From: Pyropia yezoensis
Lineage: Eukaryota; Rhodophyta; Bangiophyceae; Bangiales; Bangiaceae
DNA: 64,000 nucleotides
Direction: 5' to 3'
Assembly: GCA_009829735.1 (NCBI GenBank)
Contig: CM020620.1
Coordinates: 7,022,545-7,086,544 of the forward strand
In this document: positions 42,491 to 53,532 of the stretch, in pieces
Position numbering within the stretch: the first letter of the stretch is position 1
Layout of the letters: the number at the start of each line of letters is the position of its first letter
Program-made: the position numbers and the translations under genes
The notes under the pieces: generated by a model
The model's database searches: none
What the model was told of the DNA's origin: nothing
Seen by the model: only the letters and a program-made list of their open reading frames with translations

Positions 42491-42964
42491 GGGTTGGGGC
42501 ACACTGACCTTCGTTTTATTTGTGTGATTTTTCGCATTAGTTTTCCTTGCGTGATTTCGTGCGTTTCCCCTTTTTCCCACTGGGTTTTTTTGGGGATTGA
42601 CATTTGTGTGCGGGGGGATTTCGCTTGCTTTTCGTGTGTTGGCCCGGTGAGCGGCCGGTGCCTTGCTGGCACTTGGCCCGCTGGGGGCGCTCTCTGGGGG
42701 CCTCGCTCAGGGCCCCTGGAGGGGCCAGGGGGGGAGGTTCTTGAGGGGTGCTCCGGGGTTCTCCCCGGGGCCATCTTGTAAAATTAACAGTACATTGGGT
42801 TTCTTCTCCCTCGGGCTTTTGTCCGGTCTACCTTTGCCTCGTACCGTGGCGGGCGAGTGGATCAGCAAGGGCTCTTACCTGTTCCTTCCTGGGCTTCGGA
42901 CTGTGGTCTCTGTGTCTGTGGTTGTGGTTTCTGGGTCCGGGAATGTAGGTCCCATTACGCTACA
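42491..42964 (+). repeat. Probable LTR region of the gag element, left edge undefined
   Basis: This is T-rich DNA (42500-42620), then mixed sequence ending in GCTACA at 42964, four bases before a primer binding site. The end looks like an LTR terminus, but no matching TG start (TGTAGC) is found upstream. The LTR may be truncated or begin with a variant. Confidence 0.45.
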
Positions 42965-44868
42965 TTTATGGTGGAGCAGCAGGGGAAGGATTTACTCTTT
43001 TCCCGTATCGGGACAGCCCTGTTCTTTCTCTGTGTCGTTTTGTTCCTTGGTTCCCGCTTCTGGTAACGAGATCGTTTTGTTCAGGTCGAGTGCCGCACGG
43101 CCAACATGACGGGCCCTGTCCCTTCGGGCGGTCGGGGCCGTGGTGCGTTGTCGGACGTTTCGATGGTTACTCCCGCTGGCCGTGGCCGCGGCGGTCCCTC
43201 GGGTCCGTCGGACCGTGGCGGAGGCGGGCAGACAGGGATTCCTCGTCGGGGGACAGCGCCCCCGGGTGGGATCCGGGCTACAATGGGTCTGGATTTACGC
43301 GGGGACGCGGGTTCCGAGTCAGGGGCCTGAGTTCCACCTTCGGCTACTGTTACTGGGTCCCCAGACATTGTGTTCACACTGGAAACGTTTCGAGATGAGA
43401 CTTTTGGCTACTGTTTCCCAGGCCCTGAGCCTGAGTCCTGCTGGCCAGGGTGGGTCCCGTGATACCAGTCGTTCCGATCGTTCTCGTTCCCGCCGTCACC
43501 GGCATCGTCATCATTCGAGTGGCTCTTCTTCCTCTTCTTCTTCTGGTACCACATTTTCATCCGTCTTTGAAGAGGAGGACCTGGAACCCATTGAACACCC
43601 ACGAACCGAGCCCCAGGTAATCAAGTGTTCCGATGACCGTCTCGCTCGGGTCCTGGACTATCGTACGTATCGCCTACGGAACAAGAAATCGACCCATGGA
43701 ACGCGAGAAGCGCGCATAATGGGACGAGTTGCTCGTAACATGAAGCACTCCTTTGCTGGGTACCCTAGTTTCCCCGGGAAAGAGGCCCTGAAGGTGTTCA
43801 CGTGGCTCCGCAAAACTGGTTAAGGCATGTCACGATAATGGGGCTTCCGAGGGCATGGCCCTGTACGCGATCCCTCATTTCCTGTCTGGGGACGCGGAAC
43901 TGCGGTATACTCGGGCCCTTCCGGACTCCTCAAGCGCGTCAGGTGGCGCTTCCATCACGAGTTACCCCGAGGCTGTTAACTGGTTCCTTGAAACGTACGC
44001 TGAACGCCATGCGTTGGCACTGGCGCAGGATAAGTTCAGTGGGGCCGCCAAGGAACCAGATGAGGGTATCGAGGCCTTTGCGGTACGCTTACGGGGTCTG
44101 ACGGAACTATGCGGAAACATCCACACCGAAGGTACCATGAAACAGCAGCTGATTCAAGGGCTCCCTGAGTACCTACGTACGGACGCATTTGTTTACAATA
44201 TCCCTGATCGTACGTACCAGCAGCTGGTAACGTTTACTGCGGGCAAGAACAAGGCTGCTACCGAGGTTACAAGATGGCCCGAGGGTCCTCTGTGACCAAG
44301 GCTGGCCCCTCTGGAACCGTCCGCAGACCCACGGAACCAAGGCCCAATCGTTCGTTGGACTCGTCCCCGTTGATGGCCGTTAATCCTATGGGCCCCTCTA
44401 CGATCCTTAAGGGCCCCCTCGAGAAGGAAGCTGAGAAGATCGGGTCGGGTCAAGTGTTTGGGTTCAAGGAACCCACGCCCCAGTTCGTGGGAGTACGCAC
44501 CATGGACAGTCGACGCCCGTACCGTTGTTACCTTTGTTGGGAACCGGGTCACATGGCCCATCAGTGTTCCATGCTGTCTGTGGTCCAACGGAAAGCGGTT
44601 CTTCAGGCCCGGGACTCGTTCCTTGCGGCCACTCGTGGACGGAGTCAGAGTACCGATGTAAAGCCGAACGCGGACCGCCAGTTCCATCGTCGGATCCGGG
44701 TTGCTATGGTTCAGGCCCTTTCTGAAGGGATAAACCTCTCGGATGACGAGGCGGACCAAGGGTACCAAGTGAACGACGGTTCCCAGGAGCCGGGACCCTC
44801 GGGAAAAGAGTAACGGGGGGCGGATCGAAACGGTCCCCTCCCCATCGCCGGGATAGTGCCTGCTCGTT
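42965..44868 (+). mobile_element. Ty3/Gypsy leader and gag, plus-strand copy
   Basis: A primer binding site at 42969-42985 (TGGTGGAGCAGCAGGGG) is followed by gag from about 43106. It has a Gly/Arg/Ser-rich N-terminus, the capsid-like region (ALYAIPHFLSGDAELRYTRA, YPEAVNWFLETYAERHALAL, ELCGNIHTEGTMKQQLIQGL) and a CCHC knuckle (CYLCWEPGHMAHQC, about 44529-44570). From about 43757 to 44868 it is almost identical to 51262-50150 on the other strand. It stops abruptly at 44868. It is a fossil with about two to four breaks. Confidence 0.82.
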
Positions 44869-45581
44869 TGCAACTCCTTGTTTCCGGGAAACGTCATAAG
44901 GATCGCGGCTCCTTCGTCCGGGTTCGGTTCGAGAGTCGGGACGGGGTATGGGCGGCTCTGGTTGACGAGGAACTGGCCTCGTTGGCCCTACCGTACTCGT
45001 CGGACGTACTGGAAGGGCGTGAGATTCTCGAGGTCCAGGACGAGGACGCTGATCAGTCGGACGCGGTGGTTTCCGCAGGTCCTTCTGGGAACCCGGGCGC
45101 TCGGTCGTCGGGGTCAGCTGGCCATCGTTCCAACCCTCCCGGGGGTCGTACCGTGTACGTGGCCAACCTTCTGGACCATGGGGACGTGCCCGACGCGGAT
45201 CTTATGGACCTAGAGGGGAACCTGACTACCACGGCGGTTCTTGGGCTACGCAGTTTCTTTGGGGGCCTTGCGGACGTTCTTGCCAACGCTCATGTCGGGC
45301 CCCTGTTGTCGGCTTCCCTCCACGCAACGGTTAACCTTGGGGCCCGCGTAGCCGAGTGGACCCGAGCTCAAGGGGGATTCGGTAACCCAGCCTACAAAGG
45401 GCTACTGACCTTGGTTGACCGTAACGGGATGCGTGGGGACCTTGGTACCGAGTTGGGTAACGCCGAAGCGGCCGCGCGTCGTGCCTGGACGGGGACCCAG
45501 GAAGGTTCTCGGGTCCGTGGCCGGGACGACATGGACGAGGAAGAATCTATTCGTCCCGACAGTCGTTTCCGTAGGTACTAG
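44869..45581 (+). CDS. Antisense ORF of element 3 (aORF3), N-terminally cut
   Basis: This is an open frame on the strand opposite to element 3 pol. It converges on the chromodomain end across a 374-bp AT-richer spacer (45582-45955). Its start is lost at the junction with the gag duplication at 44868. About 237 residues are visible: a start with FVRVRFESRDGVWAALVDEE, an acidic and Gly/Ser-rich linker, a helical part (LRSFFGGLADVLANAHVG, LHATVNLGARVAEW) and an Arg/Asp-rich C-terminus. The FFGGLADVL...VAEW stretch loosely resembles the C-terminal CFGGVLDRL...IADW of aORF1. The position and convergent layout repeat those of elements X and 2. Function is unknown. Confidence 0.5.
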
Positions 45582-48500
45582 GTTAGCGAGGGTGCAAGGG
45601 TTCTTCGGGTGTGTTCCATGTGTTGACCCTACGACTTGTTGCCTTGAGGGTCATAAAGTTTCCTCTGCTTCTCACAATCCTCTTGGTAGCCATGCCCCTT
45701 TCCCATAATCCCCTTTTCTTGTAGTCCCGGTACTCCGAGAAAGAGAGGGAGGTGGAGGGGAGAACCAAACCAAGCTCAGCATGAAAAAGAATTCCAAGTA
45801 GCCCTCCTCTTGAAGAAAAATTATACATTCCTCGCCACATACATGATGACTGAGATCCTATACCGAACCTGTGACCTTCCCATGCACATGGGCCGCTTGA
45901 ACGGCACTGAACCCCGGGGGTCCGACTGACCAGGTCAAGGGTGTGTGGTCCAAGTTTAGCAACGGGGCCACTTATCCGCACCCGGTTCAAGGTTCCAGGG
46001 CCACAAAGCATGGATTGCCTTGAAAGGTTCCAGTAGTACGATGGCCTCCTCCTCCCGCAGTGGAGGTTCGGTCCCAACGTGTTCACAGTACTGGATAACC
46101 TTGGCCCTGTCGAACTTGTGGTAAGGTTCCCAGGTATCCTCAGACTGGGCGTAACCCCACCAGCGAGCCAAGAGCCATAGGTTTCCTTCGTGGTCCCTGT
46201 CGTGCCCCAAAAAACGTTCCTAAACAAAAAGGGTACCAGAGTCCTCATGGTCCAGGGGTACAACCGGTTCTTGCGGACCATGCAATATGGACGTAGAGTC
46301 TGTCTGGCCAGAGGGTGTGGGTGCACGGGTTACATGGTCACTACTAACCCGGTCACGGATCCCTTCAACCAGCACCGTGAACGTGTGCCCATCCCGGTCT
46401 ACGATCCGATAAGGACCCTTGACCCTCTGGTCCAATTTCTTCCGACTGTCGTCGTTCGTATCCACGTAGACCCACTCTCCCACGCGAAGGGTCTCGTTCA
46501 CAGGCGCAACCCGTTTGTCGTAACCCCTCTTGTACCGACGCTGCGCCAAGTCAAGGTTCTTGCGTACCGTGAAAGCTAGGTTCCTCAGGTGGGCCCGTCT
46601 CATCTCGCGTATCTGACGTGCATTGCCTTGGAACTCCTTGGCATATGGGGACCCTGGGAGCCGGTCCAGTGCAAAGGTACGCACATGTTCAGGAATGACA
46701 ACCTCAAACGGGGCCACGCCTGTACTCTGTTGTGGCCTTGTGTTGTACGCCACGGTAAGCACGGAAACATACTCGTCCCACTGGTCCTGATGGTCCTCGA
46801 TGTACGTACGTAACTGGGCCACGATAGTACGGTTAAAGCGTTCCACTTATCCCTGGGTCTGCGGATGGTACGTGGTAGACGTTACGTGTTTGATCCCAAG
46901 CATACTGCAGACGCCACGGAAGTGCGTGGACGCCAGCTGGGGCCCGTTGTCAGTCAGTAACGTTTCTGGGGGCCCGTAAGAAGCGACCCTTGTATCCAAA
47001 AAGGCCGAAGCCACCACTTCCGCGCCCTGGCTGCTGATGGGTACCACTCTGGTCAGCTTGGTAAACCGGTCCACGATAACCAAGAGGTACTTGCTCCCGT
47101 TCACTGTCTCAGGCAAGGGTCGCAAGGGGTCAAGGCATACGTCCTTAAAGAGATCCGTGGCGGGGAACAACTTCAACGGATTGGTACGTCACCTTCCTTG
47201 ACCCTTGCCCTTGGAACAAGCGGTTTAGTTGGTAACAAAAACGTGCACGTCGGCCACCATAGTTCCCCAGTAGAACGTTCGTCTCATGGAGGTATACATC
47301 CTATTGATCCCTGGGTGTCCCGCGTGGCCTGGTTCATGTTCCAAGGTCAGTACCTCCTGCTGTAGTTCCTTGGGGACCACAATCTGAACGGCTCGGTCCA
47401 GAGGAGCCAGTCGTACAAGTCCACCTTCAGGTGCTTCCCCGTACCGCGAGTTAGCCTTCCGGTTCATCTCTTCCTGAACTTCCCTGCAACGCTTATCGTT
47501 CGCCTGAGCCTTGAGGATCCTGTCAACCGACAACGGTGGGTATCTCTTGTGTGTCGTGAAGTTCGGACGGACCCATCCGGTAACAAAGTTCGCCATGGTT
47601 AGCAGGGAAGGTATCTCCGCAGGTATAGGTCATCGGTCGTGTCCCGTAGTTTCTAGTCTCAACGTAAAGTCTGCAGGATGGTGGTGTTGACCAGGACGGG
47701 ACTCAACGGTATAATTGTATTCAGCTAACCGGAGTCGCCAACGAGCCAAACGTCCATGAGCTCCGTCCATGTGTAACATCCACTTTAAAGCGGTGTGGTC
47801 CGTGCGTACAACGAAGCGTGTCCCCTCTAGGCACGGTCGTAAAAGAAAGAGAGCCCAGACAACGGCAAGACACTCGCGTTCCGTGGTACTATAGGTCCGT
47901 TCCGCTTGTGTCAGAACCCTGCTCCAGTAATCCACGGGCTTGTAGGCCCCGTCCTCTTGTTCCTGCAGCAAAACGCATCCAATCTAGGCAGCGCTCGCGT
48001 CGGTATCCACATTAAACTCGCCCGAGCGTCGCGGAAGCGCCAGAATCGGCGTGTGGGTTAGACGGTACTTGAGCTCCTCGAACGCGTCAGTCTGAGCCGG
48101 AGTGAAAGGAGGCAGAGGGTCGGGTACCTTAGTACTTGCCATAGCCAACAGAGGGCAGGCCACATGAGCATAGTCCTTAAGAAAGCGACGGTAAACGTCA
48201 CACATCCCAAGGAAACTGCGTACGTCCTTCTTGGTTGACGGGGTCTTGGCTTCCCGTAGCCCAACGAGGTTCTTCTCGTTCACGCGGAGCTGGCCCTTGC
48301 CGAAGATATGGCCAAGGTACTCAACTTCGTCATGAAACAAAAAGCACTTGCTGGCCTTAAGGGAACCACCGGCCTTTGCGAGAAGCCCAAAGATCTCTTC
48401 CAGGTGTTTCAGGTGTTCCGTAGGGTTCTTAGAGAAAACAATAATGTCGTCCAGGTACACGAGGCACGTCTTCCACTTAACCCCGGACAGGATCATGTCG

Positions 48501-51262
48501 ATGGCCCGTAGAAACGTAGCCGGAGCGTTTGCAAGACCAAAGGGGAGCCTTATGTACCGGAAGGTTCCTTCGTGACACGTGAACGTTGTCTTATCCTGGT
48601 CCTCGGCAGCAACAGGGATCTGCCAGTAACCACAGTTCGCGTCCAACATGGAAGACACGGTTGCTTCTCCGAGAACGTCTATACAGTCGTTCATCCTAGT
48701 TAACGGGTACGTGTCCTTAACCGTCACATCGTTCAGTCTGCGGTAGTCAACACAGAACCGCGGGGTACCATCGGGTTGGGGACCAAGACAACCGGGAACG
48801 ACCACTCAGCCTGAGACGGTTCAATGACCCCGATCTTGGTCTGCTTTTCCACTTGTTCCTTGATCAGGTCCCGATGATGGAGCCCGGTACGGTACGGTTG
48901 GGAACGAATAGGCTTGGCTCCGTCCTTCAAAGTGATCCGGTGGGGTGTCACGTCAATACGTCCCAGTTGTCCGTCCCACAGACCCTTGTAGCGTTCCAAA
49001 AGTTCACGTACAGCCTGGTGCAGTTCAGGAGGGATCAGCTCATACGCTACCTTGGGCATCTTGACCGGGATTCCGTCTGACTTCTTGCCTTTTCGCATCC
49101 GGCTCGGGTACCGTGGTTCCATCGGATCCCTCAGGGGTCTCGCCTCCCGGTGGCGACGCTTGGCCCGACGTGTCCCCTTCCTCGGTTCCTAGCGTACCAA
49201 TTGGGTCGGTCCCCTCACTAGGGGCCGGCAAGTAATCAGTGGGGACATCAAGCACGGATCCGTCGTACGGGATAGCGACGCCAACGGCAAAGTTCTCAGG
49301 CAAGTTGACTGCCCGGTTCGAGATGTTCATGATATGGATCCGGAAGTCCCGGCGGGTCCGTACGTTAACCAGGGCGTTATGCAGACGGAGCCCTTTCTTA
49401 GCCATCTTGTGCGGCCGTTCATAAAGTAGATAACGTCCGTTCGTTCCGCATTTGACATATACCGCTTGGAGGGCTCGGGGTGCCAAAGTGACACCCTTAG
49501 AGAGGTACAGGGCAGAAGGATCTTGGCGTACGGGGTTACCCTTCACAGGAAAAGCGTTCTGGGTCTTTCCGTCCCACGAACTCTTGGCGTACGTCAGGAA
49601 ACCCAGGTTCCAAAGCACAGACTCTGTTCCAGGGTAGATCGCCTTAACGTGTTCCTTCTGAAAGTCCATCCTGAGAATCAACGGTACCGAGAGGGCCCTG
49701 ACCACGAGGAACTCGAACTCGATTGGCTTCCCGTTCACAAAATCCGATAGTTCCACGATCCGACGGGCCCGTAAAAACTGACCCGAGGCGTCACACACAT
49801 GCGTCGACTTGGGGGCCCTTGATGCCAGTCGTTGCCATCCGACAGGGAGGATGTCCTCGCGTACCACACTTGGCCCAGCACCAGTGTCCAGGATAGCAGT
49901 GGTGTCTTTCGGTTCCTCCTTGTCCAGTCGAATCAATGTGTTCAGAGCAAAGGTTCTCTTACGCATTACAAGCAAGGTACCCTTGAACCCATAGGGCTTC
50001 TTCATCCCCATCCGACGTCGGAGCCCAGACTTGGATCGTCGTGCGAGAGAGGGTAAACAGGGACAAGCGGTGGTAAAAGCTATAGGAGGCTCAGAACGTA
50101 CAGGTATAACGGGCCCTTAAAGATCTTGGAGAACCCCAACGCAGTGGCTAACGAGCAGGCACTATCCCGGCGATGGGGAGGGGACCGTTTCGATCCGCCT
50201 CCCGTTACTCTTTTCCCGAGGGTCCCGGCTCCTGGGAACCGTCGTTCACTTGGTACCCTTGGTCCGCCTCGTCATCCGAGAGGTTTATCCCTTCAGAAAG
50301 GGCCTGAACCATAGCAACCCGGATCCGACGATGGAACTGGCGGTCCGCGTTCGGCTTTACATCGGTACTCTGACTCCGTCCACGAGTGGCCGCAAGGAAC
50401 GAGTCCCGGGCCTGAAGAACCGCTTTCCGTTGGACCACAGACAGCATGGAACACTGATGGGCCATGTGACCCGGTTCCCAACAAAGGTAACAACGGTACG
50501 GGCGTCGACTGTCCATGGTGCGTACTCCCACGAACTGGGGCGTGGGTTCCTTGAACCCAAACACTTGACCCGACCCGATCTTCTCAGCTTCCTTCTCGAG
50601 GGGGCCCTTAAGGATCGTAGAGGGGCCCATAGGATTAACGGCCATCAACGGGGACGAGTCCAACGAACGATTGGGCCTTGGTTCCGTGGGTCTGCGGACG
50701 GTTCCAGAGGGGCCAGCCTTGGTCACAGAGGACCCTCGGGCCATCTTGTAACCTCGGTAGCAGCCTTGTTCTTGCCCGCAGTAAACGTTACCAGCTGCTG
50801 GTACGTACGATCAGGGATATTGTAAACAAATGCGTCCGTACGTAGGTACTCAGGGAGCCCTTGAATCAGCTGCTGTTTCATGGTACCTTCGGTGTGGATG
50901 TTTCCGCATAGTTCCGTCAGACCCCGTAAGCGTACCGCAAAGGCCTCGATACCCTCATCTGGTTCCTTGGCGGCCCCACTGAACTTATCCTGCGCCAGTG
51001 CCAACGCATGGCGTTCAGCGTACGTTTCAAGGAACCAGTTAACAGCCTCGGGGTAACTCGTGATGGAAGCGCCACCTGACGCGCTTGAGGAGTCCGGAAG
51101 GGCCCGAGTATACCGCAGTTCCGCGTCCCCAGACAGGAAATGAGAGATCGCGTACAGGGCCATGCCCTCGGAAGCCCCATTATCGTGACATGCCTTAACC
51201 AGTTTTGCGGAGCCACGTGAACACCTTCAGGGCCTCTTTACCAGAGAAGTTAGGGTACCCAT
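44869..51262 (-). mobile_element. Element 3: nearly full-length Ty3/Gypsy chromovirus, no LTRs, antisense frame
   Basis: On the minus strand from right to left it contains gag with CCHC knuckle (51262-50150), aspartic protease (DTGAGPSVV, within 50011-49040) and RT (within 49122-47984; FCVDYRRLND, CLVYLDDIIVFS). RNase H follows (to 47630; DHTALKWML), then integrase (47596 to about 46220; TLLTDNGPQLAST) and a chromodomain (46210-45956; LLARWWGYAQSEDTWE). A convergent plus-strand frame follows at 44869-45581. Both ends are cut without LTRs. It is a fossil with roughly half a dozen breaks across gag and pol. Its gag is almost identical to the plus-strand copy at 43757-44868, so the family was active recently. 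Confidence 0.85.
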
Positions 51263-51265
51263 CAC

Positions 51266-52089
51266 GTGGCGGAGCCGGCCACGTAGCTTGAACTTCCTCA
51301 GGACCTGATGCGGCGCGGCTGCCGGGGGTTTCTCCCAGCGAGCGGGGGGGGGCATACTTCGTCGCCGAGGAGGAAGCCTCCCCCTGCGCAGCATCGCTTA
51401 TCCCCTGTCAAGATACAAGCCCGATTTTGGCCAGATCTCTTGCTTCGTTGTGCAAATTCTTGCCCTGCTCGAGCACGAAAATGAACGGCTCGAGCAGAAT
51501 CTTCCTTTTCTGATCGAGGGGCTGGGCTGAGTCCAAAGAATCTTTCCGAGGATGACCTACATGACGGCCGCTGTCGGTGTTCTGTCAACCAATGACAGCA
51601 GCGGTGGTTCTGCTGTTTGCTGGATGGACCGTTCCCTCGGCCAGAATTCACGCCGTAGATCTCGAGCAAGGCGGAAAGATTTTTCCTTGCAGACACTCGA
51701 AAGCTGTCGTCGTGCAGGTTCTTCGTTAGCCAATGCGAGGGAATGCGCGGTTTTTAAACGCGTTCGTATAAACATTGCTCCCAAGCGTAGCGATTGTCGG
51801 TCGCTTCTGTGCTCTTCACGAGAGTGCTCTCCTGCCCCGTGCGCTTCCGGTCATACCAAGGGAGGTGGCGACCACCAATCGCCCGAGCTGTTCTAGGCAG
51901 AAAGCAAGAAGCGGGGGGGAAAGTGTTGTCTATGATGCCTGGAGGGGGGGTCGATGCAGGTTTTATCCAGGTTTTTGCTCGAGAATTTCCCAAAAAAGCA
52001 AGAAACTTTGATAGGCGATAAGCAGTGCTGCGCTGTGGACCCGTCTGCGCGGGCTTGTGAGCCTTTCCCTTCTCTTTCCGGTAAAAACC
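51266..52089 (+). repeat. Repeat W, copy 2 (split by a MITE)
   Basis: It has the same sequence as 25068-25232, in two parts (51266-51386 and 52033-52089) around an inserted element. It abuts the cut edge of element 3, just as copy 1 abuts a Ty3/Gypsy relic. Confidence 0.75.
51387..52032. mobile_element. MITE, 646 bp, 3-bp target duplication
   Basis: Its terminal inverted repeats are about 25 bp, starting CGCAGCATCGCTTATC on the left and, reversed, CGCAGCACTGCTTATC on the right. It is flanked by CTG on both sides (51384-51386 and 52033-52035). The uninterrupted repeat W at 25176-25178 has a single CTG, which fixes the boundaries. It has no coding capacity of note. A 3-bp duplication is compatible with PIF/Harbinger or CACTA-type transposases; the ends do not read CACTA. 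Confidence 0.8.
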
Positions 52090-53532
52090 TGATTTTCCAT
52101 TTGATGTTGGCCATCCCCGGTCTGTCGCATGCTGATAAGCTCGAGGAGGCGGCGCGCAAGGCCGCAGAGAAGCAGCAGCACACGGACAATCGCGTTTAAG
52201 AAGCCCGAGTCAGCAGGGACCGGCGGGTGAGGAGAACAATCAAAACAATACAAAATAGCGTCTGCTACCTTGTGCGCGCCGCCAGCGGACGCGCTTAGGT
52301 TTGGCAGTTCTTCCGTAGTGCAGAACGCTGCGACTATGCGAGGGAAGAGGAGACACTGAGCCGTACCGGAAATCTCTTGACACGTATCGTACTCGAGATG
52401 GGCCCTGAAGCCCGATTGCAGGGCCGGTTGGTTTAGGGGCACTACACATGGCAGCCCCATATTGGGGGCCGCGCTACGAGATGCTCACTCACGGAGGATT
52501 AAACAAAAGAACATCATGGGGCTGAGCTCACTCTCCTCTCTCCAGCGGTGTTCTTATTTCTTTGAGGAGCCGTAGAGAACTACCTCGTCTGGTGAGGTGT
52601 TTGGTTTTTGGGGCAGACAGGCTACTGGAGTGTCCGGCCCTCTTCTTTACACCGTTTCGCCGCCTCGGTCCCGTAAACGGGAAAACACCCCAGGACGCGG
52701 CAGCTGCACGAATTCATCGATACTCGTCGTCAGTTCGATGGCACTGTCCACCACTCGCCGCCCAAACCTGTGGCTGTCTCCATCAATGTTTGTATCGACC
52801 AGGTTCCGCTTCATGTGCAGACCGTCCACATCGCCTGCCGTCTCAGTCCAGCGTTCTGCCCGTGCAGTGGTCGCACGGACCTCTCCAGCCCCTGCTGCGT
52901 CCCTTTCTCCACATCTCAAAGTCGGCGCCATTACTTCAGACTGTCTTTACCCTTGGTTGCGTCACCGGTGTCCGGTGGCCACCTTCGACGCGGCTGTCCG
53001 TTCTGCTGCGTTGCAGGTCATGACTAATTAATGCAGATTGGTAATATTGTGTGGCTCAATTCGTCCAACAATTTGTACTCGAGGCCCACTTCCACTATTC
53101 TTGGATATTTTCAGCTGTCACCCAGACGCAGACCGTACTTTCCAGTTCCGCTGCAGAGCAGTGGACACGTGGACTGCGTAGAATGTCAGCAAATCAATTC
53201 CAATTCTCTCATTGGTAGGCTGCGCGTAAGTTCGGATTCCATTGCTGCCTCGCGCGCAGACGTTGACACGTTGCTGGACCAAGCGCGCGCTTGCGGGCCA
53301 CTCTTCTGCGACGGCGACACCTGCGCGCGCGTGGTGTCTCGTGCAACGCCACGTCCCACACTACCGTTCGCGCCATTTTGGCTACCGCACCGTCGACACA
53401 ACGCACATCACCCTTCGTTCTGGCGCTTGCGCCTCGGCCATTTTTGCAAGCACATCTGCACCAGTCTCTCCTCCGCTTCCCTCCCGTTCGCCCGTTTCTC
53501 TTCCCGATCTTGCGGCTGACAGCCAAGGCGTC
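52090..53532. other. Intergenic region upstream of UAP56
   Basis: No gene is recognised. Composition is ordinary (near 55% GC) with no long conserved frame. The last several hundred bases would include the promoter and 5' UTR of the helicase gene. Confidence 0.5.

Noticed and set aside
51552-51896. Frames inside the 646-bp MITE
   Set aside because: They match no transposase and are short; the element looks non-coding.
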